Of a stretch of DNA of 64,000 nucleotides, positions 58,961 to 64,000 are shown piece by piece. Made by a program: the position numbers and the translations under genes. The notes beneath the pieces are model-generated. The model saw only the letters and a list, made by a program, of their open reading frames with translations. It searched no databases and was not told the DNA's origin. This DNA is from Mumia sp. ZJ1417 (GTDB lineage Bacteria; Actinomycetota; Actinomycetes; Propionibacteriales; Nocardioidaceae), in assembly GCF_014127285.1 (NCBI RefSeq), contig NZ_CP059901.1, positions 2,170,001 through 2,234,000 of the forward strand, in the 5' to 3' direction. Each line of letters begins with the position of its first letter. Position 1 is the first letter of the stretch.

Positions 58961-59730
58961 GCCTCGACTTCGCGCCACGGCCCGGCGCCGCGCCGCTCGG
59001 CCGCATGGTGGCCGCGCAGACGCTGATGGAGACCCGGCTGCTGATGCGCAACGGCGAGCAGCTCCTCCTCGCGCTGGTGATCCCGCTGCTGCTGCTCGTG
59101 GCCGGCACGGAGGCCACCCGCATCGTCGACCTCGGCCCGGGTCGCCCGATCGACATCATCACGCCCGGCGTCCTCGCCCTCGCGATCTTGTCGTCGTCGT
59201 TCACGTCGCTGGCGATCGCGACCGGCTTCGAGCGCCGGTACGGGGTGATCAAACGGCTCGGGACGACGCCGCTCCCCCGGTGGGGCCTGCTCGTCGGCAA
59301 GATCGGATCGGTCCTGCTGGTCCAGGCGGTGCAGCTCGTCGTGCTCTGCCTGGTCGCGCTGTGGCTCGGCTGGCAGCCTCATGGCGGCGCGGTCTCGTAC
59401 GTGTCGATGCTCGTCCTGTCGCTGTTGGGCACCGCAGCCTTCGCCGCGCTGGCCCTGCTGCTCGCGGGCGCCCTGCGTGCGGAGGCGACACTGGCGGTGG
59501 CAAACCTCGTGTACGTGCTGCTGCTGGTGGGTGGGGCCGTGCTCGTCCCGCTCGACCGCTACCCTGAGGCGGCTCAGGCGTTCTTGGAGCTGCTGCCGTC
59601 AGGGGCGCTGTCCGAGGGGCTGCGCACCGTGTTCGAGGGCGGCGCACTGCCGACCTCGAGCGTGGTGGTGCTTGTCGTGTGGGCCGCCGTCGCGTCGATC
59701 GCGACTGCGCGAACGTTCAAATGGGAGTAG
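58957..59730 (+). CDS. ABC-2 type transporter permease
   Basis: A 257-residue permease with six hydrophobic segments, for example LLLALVIPLLLLVAG (about 35-50), ITPGVLALAILSSSFTSLAI, VLLVQAVQLVVLCLVAL, YVSMLVLSLLGTAAFAALALLLAG, LVYVLLLVGGAVLVPL and SVVVLVVWAAVASIATA. It has the ABC-2 motif FERRYGVIKRLGTTPLPR. The GTG start overlaps the ATPase stop (GTGA). It forms the exporter with that ATPase. Confidence 0.93.
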   Translation: MSLDFAPRPGAAPLGRMVAAQTLMETRLLMRNGEQLLLALVIPLLLLVAGTEATRIVDLGPGRPIDIITPGVLALAILSSSFTSLAIATGFERRYGVIKRLGTTPLPRWGLLVGKIGSVLLVQAVQLVVLCLVALWLGWQPHGGAVSYVSMLVLSLLGTAAFAALALLLAGALRAEATLAVANLVYVLLLVGGAVLVPLDRYPEAAQAFLELLPSGALSEGLRTVFEGGALPTSSVVVLVVWAAVASIATARTFKWE

Positions 59731-59735
59731 TAGGC

Positions 59736-60674
59736 ATGCTGAGCAGGTTCCGTACGGCGACGACTGGCTTCGTCCGTGGATGGGCGTGGGCGTCGCTCGT
59801 CGCCAACATCCTGATCATCGTCACCGGAGCGGCGGTGCGACTGACCGACTCGGGTCTGGGGTGTCCGACCTGGCCACGGTGCAGCGACGCGTCGTACGTC
59901 CCCCACGGCGAGCTCGGCATGCACGGGGTGATCGAGTTCGGCAACCGGCTCCTGACCTTCGTCCTGGTCGCGATCGCGGTCGCGACGTGGTTCGCGGTGC
60001 GCGCGTGGCGCCCTCGCCGGCCGCGTGCGGTGGTCGTGGCGACCTTGATGGCTCTCGGCATTCCCGCACAGGCTGTGATCGGCGGCATCACGGTGCTCGT
60101 CGACCTCAATTCCTGGGCGGTCGCAGTCCATCTCGCGGTCTCGATCGGCCTCGTCAGTCTGTCCACGGTGCTCCTGCGCCAGACGTACCACCCGGCGGCC
60201 TGGTATCCGCCGACGGTGCCTGCGCCCCTCCAGCTCCTCGGGTGGGTGACGTACGGCGCGATGTGGGCGACCGTGATGATCGGCACGGTCGTCACGGGTG
60301 CCGGCCCGCACGCCGGCGACCCGGACACACCACGCAACGGGTTCGACCCGGCAGCGGTGACCCAGCTCCACACGGACGCAGTGTTCCTGCTCCTCGGACT
60401 CTCGGTCGGGCTCCTGCTGGCCTACAAGGCCGTCGGTGCGAAGGTCGCCATCCGCGCCGCGATCGTGCTCCTCGTCGTCGAGCTCGGACAGGGCGTGATC
60501 GGGTTCTTCCAGTACTTCACGGATCTGCCCGTCGTCCTCGTCGGCCTCCACATGCTCGGCGCCGGGATGCTCGCCGCCGCCGCGACCTGGGCCGCCCTCG
60601 AGTCCCGCACCCCGGCCACCGCGCCTGCCCCCACGTACCCGGCCCCATCCCCGACCCCGTCCGACGCATCTTGA
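59736..60674 (+). CDS. ctaA: haem A synthase CtaA
   Basis: A 312-residue membrane enzyme converting haem O to haem A. Eight helices carry the haem-ligand histidines in MHGVIEFGNRL, VHLAVSIGLVS, LHTDAVFLLLG and GLHMLGAGM. A Cys pair lies in the first loop (GLGCPTWPRCSD), as in type-1 enzymes. The C-terminus is a Pro/Ala-rich tail. It starts at ATG 59736, 5 bp after the permease, with GGGAG upstream. Confidence 0.95.
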   Translation: MLSRFRTATTGFVRGWAWASLVANILIIVTGAAVRLTDSGLGCPTWPRCSDASYVPHGELGMHGVIEFGNRLLTFVLVAIAVATWFAVRAWRPRRPRAVVVATLMALGIPAQAVIGGITVLVDLNSWAVAVHLAVSIGLVSLSTVLLRQTYHPAAWYPPTVPAPLQLLGWVTYGAMWATVMIGTVVTGAGPHAGDPDTPRNGFDPAAVTQLHTDAVFLLLGLSVGLLLAYKAVGAKVAIRAAIVLLVVELGQGVIGFFQYFTDLPVVLVGLHMLGAGMLAAAATWAALESRTPATAPAPTYPAPSPTPSDAS

Positions 60675-60689
60675 GGGACGCTCAGGCGG

Positions 60690-61220
60690 CTGCCTGCCAA
60701 CCGGCGTCTCGCAAGAGCCGGCCGAGTGGTTGGCGACGAAATCGGGCTCACGCCGGATCGCGTACGAGCTGAACGTGAGGAGCCGCGGGCCCGCGATCTC
60801 GTTCGGGCGTCGGGTGGCGCTCTGCCGCGTCGGGCTCGGGACCCGTTGCAGAACCTGATCTGGTCGATGTCGCGCTCCGGAAGCGACTGGATCCCTCCGG
60901 AGGCATCCACGATCGACTCCACGATGAGCGCACGGTGGCGACACGGACCGCGTCTGCTGGCAGCATCGCGCACGCTGCGCGGTGGCCTCGTCCGTGCGGG
61001 CTCGCGCGGCGGGAGGGACGTCACGCTCGTCGAGCATGGTGCTCCAGTGCGGGACCACGCCCTCGATCGCGGGTCGGTCGGCGCCCTCCGGCAGCACGAC
61101 GAAGGTCGTCGGCGAGACGAAACCCGTCAGGCCCGCGCGTGCGAGCGCCGTGAGCCCACCGAGAACGGACCCCGGAGCGCACGCGAGTCCGTTGTGCGTC
61201 ACGACGACGCCGCGTGCCAT
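60690..61220 (-). pseudogene. decayed DUF559/AbiEi-like (endonuclease-domain) gene
   Basis: Minus-strand fragments in two frames match one actinobacterial family of DUF559-type proteins. Part A (61220 to about 60974): GSVLGGLTALARAGLTGFVSP, TTFVVLPEGADRP, VPHWSTMLDERDVPPAARART. Part B, other frame (about 61006-60836): RPPRSVRDAAS, HRALIVESIVDASGGIQSLPE. Part C, first frame again (about 60803-60693): NEIAGPRLLTFSSYAIRREPDFVA. Between B and C a catalytic stretch of the usual protein is missing, and the N-terminal part of the gene is also missing. It therefore has at least two frameshifts and a deletion. It sits between convergent ctaA and ctaB. Confidence 0.7.
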
Positions 61221-61309
61221 ACGGAAGACGAGGAATTGCGCCCACGTCGTGGGCCGAATCCCTCAAGATCCGTCGGGCGTCAGCGGACCCGCAGCAGGCG
61301 CCCGGGGGG

Positions 61310-62263
61310 TCAGCGCAGGAAGGGATCCGCCGCCGCCGCGACGAAGAGCAGCGCGAGGTAGGCGTTGGACCAGTGGAACAGTCGCATCGGCTTGAGCACG
61401 CTCAGCTCGTTCGACCGGTGCGCCCGGGCCAGGAACAGGTGCGCCTCGACGAGGAACGCCACACCGAGCACCGCCGCGACCACCGGGTAGAACCAGCCGG
61501 TCGAGGCCACGGGCCACAGCAGCAGCGACACCGCGACCATCGCGTACGAGTAGGCGAGCATCTTGCGCCCGACTACCGTCGCCGGGGCGATCACCGGAAG
61601 CATCGGCACGTCGGCCTGCGCGTAGTCCTCGCGGTAGCGGGTCGCCAGCGCCCACGTGTGCGGCGGCGTCCAGAAGAACACGACGGCGTACATGATGAAC
61701 GGCGGCCAGGCCAGCTCGTTGGTGATGGCCGTCCAGCCGATCAGGGCCGGGAAACAGCCGGCGAGCCCGCCCCACACGACGTTCTGGGCGGTACGACGCT
61801 TGAGCAGCATCGTGTAGCCGACGACGTAGAAGACGTTCGCCGCCAGCGCGAGCCCGGACGACAGCCAGTTGACGAGGAGCCCGAGCCACAGCGTCGAGAC
61901 GACGGCGAGCACGAGGCCGAAGACGAGCGCGTTGCGTGTCGTGACCGCGTGCCGCGGGAGCGGACGGCGGCGCGTACGGCGCATCTGCTGGTCGATGTCG
62001 GCGTCGAAGACGCAGTTGAGGACGTTCGCCGATCCGGCGGAGAGCGCCCCGCCGACGAAGGTGGCGACCACGATCCAGAGGCCGGGGACGCCTTCGGCGG
62101 CGAGGAACATCATCGGCACGGTCGTCAGGAGCAGCAGCTCGATGATCCGCGGCTTCGTCAGGCCCACGTAGGCGCTGACGACGTCGGAGACACGGGGACG
62201 ACCGCTCGACGGGTCCGAGGGGAGCTGGTGCCCAGCACTCAGCTCCGGGTCGATTGCGGTCAC
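61310..62263 (-). CDS. ctaB: haem O synthase (protohaem farnesyltransferase) CtaB
   Basis: A 317-residue UbiA-type prenyltransferase making haem O. The first Asp-rich motif is ANVLNCVFDADIDQQMRRTRRRP and the second region is KRRTAQNVVWGGLAGCFPALIGW. Nine hydrophobic helices are expected. It starts at GTG 62263 with TAGACT 6 nt upstream; an inverted repeat lies between this and transketolase. It supplies haem O to CtaA. Confidence 0.96.
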   Translation of the reverse strand: MTAIDPELSAGHQLPSDPSSGRPRVSDVVSAYVGLTKPRIIELLLLTTVPMMFLAAEGVPGLWIVVATFVGGALSAGSANVLNCVFDADIDQQMRRTRRRPLPRHAVTTRNALVFGLVLAVVSTLWLGLLVNWLSSGLALAANVFYVVGYTMLLKRRTAQNVVWGGLAGCFPALIGWTAITNELAWPPFIMYAVVFFWTPPHTWALATRYREDYAQADVPMLPVIAPATVVGRKMLAYSYAMVAVSLLLWPVASTGWFYPVVAAVLGVAFLVEAHLFLARAHRSNELSVLKPMRLFHWSNAYLALLFVAAAADPFLR

Positions 62264-62269
62264 GCCGCG

Positions 62270-62275
62270 AGTCTA
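62270..62275 (-). promoter_or_regulatory. -10 box TAGACT, leaderless start of ctaB
   Basis: TAGACT on the minus strand ends 6 nt before the GTG at 62263; no Shine-Dalgarno site is present. Confidence 0.5.
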
Positions 62276-62286
62276 GTCAACCGTTT

Positions 62287-62314
62287 CCCCGATGCACCCC
62301 CGGGTGCATCGGGG
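62287..62314. promoter_or_regulatory. perfect 13-bp inverted repeat in the ctaB-tkt intergenic region
   Basis: CCCCGATGCACCC (62287-62299) and GGGTGCATCGGGG (62302-62314) are exact reverse complements with a 2-bp gap, about 12 bp upstream of the ctaB -10 box. It can be an operator or a hairpin. A TAGGCT -10 candidate for transketolase lies at 62401-62406. Confidence 0.5.
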
Positions 62315-62488
62315 AGCAACCCGACGTGACTGCCGCCACGCCCGTGCAAGCCCGCTGTCCACCGGCAGGGAGCCGATCCCCACGCCATCACCGGCGCGAG
62401 TAGGCTCGACACGAGACCTGAACGTGATCCGGCGTTCGAGCATGCGCCGCGCCGGCAACCCGCGCAACCGTACGAGGAGCATCCCGAC

Positions 62489-64000
62489 GTGAGCACCCAG
62501 CTGGAGTGGACCGACCTCGATCGCAAGGCGGTCGACACCGTCCGCGTCCTGGCGATGGACGCCGTCCAGAAGGTCGGTAACGGCCACCCCGGCACCGCCA
62601 TGAGCCTCGCCCCTGCGGCGTACCTCCTCTACAACAAGGTGATGAAGCACAACCCCGCCGACCCGCACTGGATCGCGCGCGACCGCTTCGTCCTGTCGTG
62701 CGGCCACTCGAGCCTCACCCAGTACATCCAGCTCTACCTCACCGGCTTCGGCCTGGAGCTCGCCGATATCGAGGCCCTGCGCACCTGGGGCAGCAAGACC
62801 CCCGGGCACCCCGAGTTCCGCCACACCGCCGGCGTCGAGGTGACCACCGGCCCGCTCGGCCAGGGCGTCGGCAACGCCGTCGGCATGGCGATGGCCGCAC
62901 GCCGACGCCACGGCCTCCTCGAGCCCGACGTGCCGATCGGCGAGGGGCTGTTCGACCACCACGTGTATGCGATCGCCTCCGACGGCGACATGCAGGAGGG
63001 CGTGACGTCCGAGGCCAGCTCGATCGCCGGCACCCAGCAGCTCGGCAATCTCACGGTGATCTGGGACGACAACCACATCTCCATCGAGGACAACACATCC
63101 GTCGCGTTCAACGAGGACGTGCTGCGCCGCTACGAGGGCTACGGCTGGCACGTCCAGCTCGTCGACTGGACCCACGGCGGCGAGAACTACGAGGAGGACG
63201 TCCAGGGCCTGTACGACGCGCTCGAGGCCGCGAAGCAGGCCCAGGACAAGCCGAGCCTCATCGCGCTGCGGACGATCATCGCCTGGCCTGCGCCCGACAA
63301 GCAGAACACCGGCGCCTCCCACGGTTCCGCTCTCGGCGTCGACGAGGTCGCAGCGACAAAGAAGGTCCTCGGCTTCGACCCTGACAAGACCTTCGACGTC
63401 GCGCCGGAGGTCATCGCGCACACCCGCGAGACCCGCACGCGCGGCGAGAAGCTGCAGGCCGAGTGGGACGAGCGGTACGACGCCTGGCGCGCCACGCACG
63501 CCGAAGGCGCCGCCCTGATCGATCGCCTCCAGGCCCGTGGCCTGCCCGACGGTTGGGACGACGGGCTCCCGACGTACGAGCCCGACGAGAAGGGCGTCGC
63601 GACCCGTGTCGCCTCGGGCGCGTTCCTCACCGCCGCCGCACCGAAGCTCCCCGAGCTGTGGGGCGGCTCGGCCGACCTCGCCGGCTCCAACAACACCACG
63701 CCCAAGGGCGAGCCATCGTTCCTGCCGCCCGAGCACGCGTCGAAGATGTTCTCCGGCGACTGGTACGGCCGGGTGCTCCACTTCGGCATCCGCGAGCACG
63801 GCATGGGCGCGATCCTCAACGGCATCGCGCTGCACTCCCCCACGCGCCCGTACGGCGGCACCTTCCTCGTTTTCTCCGACTACATGCGCCCGTCGGTCCG
63901 CCTGGCGGCGCTCATGCAGATCCCGGTCACCTACGTCTGGACGCACGACTCCATCGGGCTCGGCGAGGACGGCCCGACCCACCAGCCGGTCGAGCACCTC
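62489..64000 (+). CDS. tkt: transketolase, 3' end outside window
   Basis: TPP enzyme of the pentose phosphate pathway. 504 residues are visible of about 700. The frame is open to the last base. Landmarks: [14 protein letters not shown] near 32, [13 protein letters not shown] near 68, the TPP motif [14 protein letters not shown] near 157 with [12 protein letters not shown], and the second domain ([14 protein letters not shown] near 391, [14 protein letters not shown] near 430). The GTG at 62489 has GAGGAG 9 nt upstream. Pairing with ctaB is common in actinobacteria. Confidence 0.96.
   Translation, partial: MSTQLEWTDLDRKAVDTVRVLAMDAVQKVGNGHPGTAMSLAPAAYLLYNKVMKHNPADPHWIARDRFVLSCGHSSLTQYIQLYLTGFGLELADIEALRTWGSKTPGHPEFRHTAGVEVTTGPLGQGVGNAVGMAMAARRRHGLLEPDVPIGEGLFDHHVYAIASDGDMQEGVTSEASSIAGTQQLGNLTVIWDDNHISIEDNTSVAFNEDVLRRYEGYGWHVQLVDWTHGGENYEEDVQGLYDALEAAKQAQDKPSLIALRTIIAWPAPDKQNTGASHGSALGVDEVAATKKVLGFDPDKTFDVAPEVIAHTRETRTRGEKLQAEWDERYDAWRATHAEGAALIDRLQARGLPDGWDDGLPTYEPDEKGVATRVASGAFLTAAAPKLPELWGGSADLAGSNNTTPKGEPSFLPPEHASKMFSGDWYGRVLHFGIREHGMGAILNGIALHSPTRPYGGTFLVFSDYMRPSVRLAALMQIPVTYVWTHDSIGLGEDGPTHQPVEHL

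Noticed and set aside
1-64000. tRNA, rRNA, CRISPR array, insertion sequence or prophage
   Set aside because: No tRNA-like cloverleaf ending CCA, no regularly spaced repeats, and no transposase, integrase or phage structural gene were seen; short RNA genes could be missed by eye.

Overview
The window is about 70% G+C, densely coded and rich in GTG starts. It carries families typical of Actinobacteria: an acVLRF1-type release factor, a DUF3099 protein, a complete suf operon with SufR, an EssC/EccC-type secretion ATPase and a Tad pilus locus. A GTTTCGACAGGCTCAACC-type intergenic repeat and abundant CGTACG words suggest Nocardioidaceae or a close relative (inference; no rRNA or tRNA gene was seen). 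No prophage, insertion sequence or CRISPR array was seen.

Layout. 1-9870: 3' part of hrpA, a RibD/DHFR-like reductase, a lipoprotein, a decayed DUF427 gene, an FKBP isomerase, a MarR regulator, two adjacent acyl-CoA dehydrogenases and peptide deformylase. 9901-24314: an rRNA/tRNA methylase overlapping a short sirohaem-type dehydrogenase, PEBP, NfeD and stomatin, ABC ATPases, serB, SixA, dodecin, moaA, SURF1, an SDR/enoyl-CoA hydratase pair, ABC-F and a cyclophilin lipoprotein.

24450-40103: a surface and secretion region. A WXG100-like protein that lacks the WXG motif is divergent from a giant FHA-FtsK ATPase of EssC architecture. Facing it is one long Tad operon: cpaB, cpaE, tadA, tadB, tadC, Flp pilin, two TadE-like proteins, one TadG-like protein, then a 909-residue membrane LysM protein with a C-terminal transcriptional-activator-like domain. 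Two secreted proteins of unknown function lie upstream of the Tad operon.

40183-47369: acVLRF1, then the suf operon in the order sufR-sufB-sufD-Rieske-sufC-sufS-sufU-sufT, with a SufR-type operator over the sufR start. 47447-57956: accessory genes consisting of a spermidine-synthase-like protein, a stand-alone LigD polymerase domain, a Y-family polymerase, a GntR/ABC cassette behind a perfect 13-bp inverted repeat, an ATP-dependent DNA ligase, a LacI/alcohol-dehydrogenase pair with a perfect palindromic operator, and an MMPL transporter. 58037-64000: an ABC exporter, ctaA, a decayed DUF559-like gene, ctaB and the 5' part of transketolase.

Two patterns run through the window. At sixteen genes a TANNNT -10 box ends 6 or 7 nt before the start codon without a convincing Shine-Dalgarno site, which indicates widespread leaderless transcription. 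Two convergent gene pairs are separated by long perfect hairpins that share the same outer stem, ACGTCATACG/CGTATGACGT, around unrelated inner stems.
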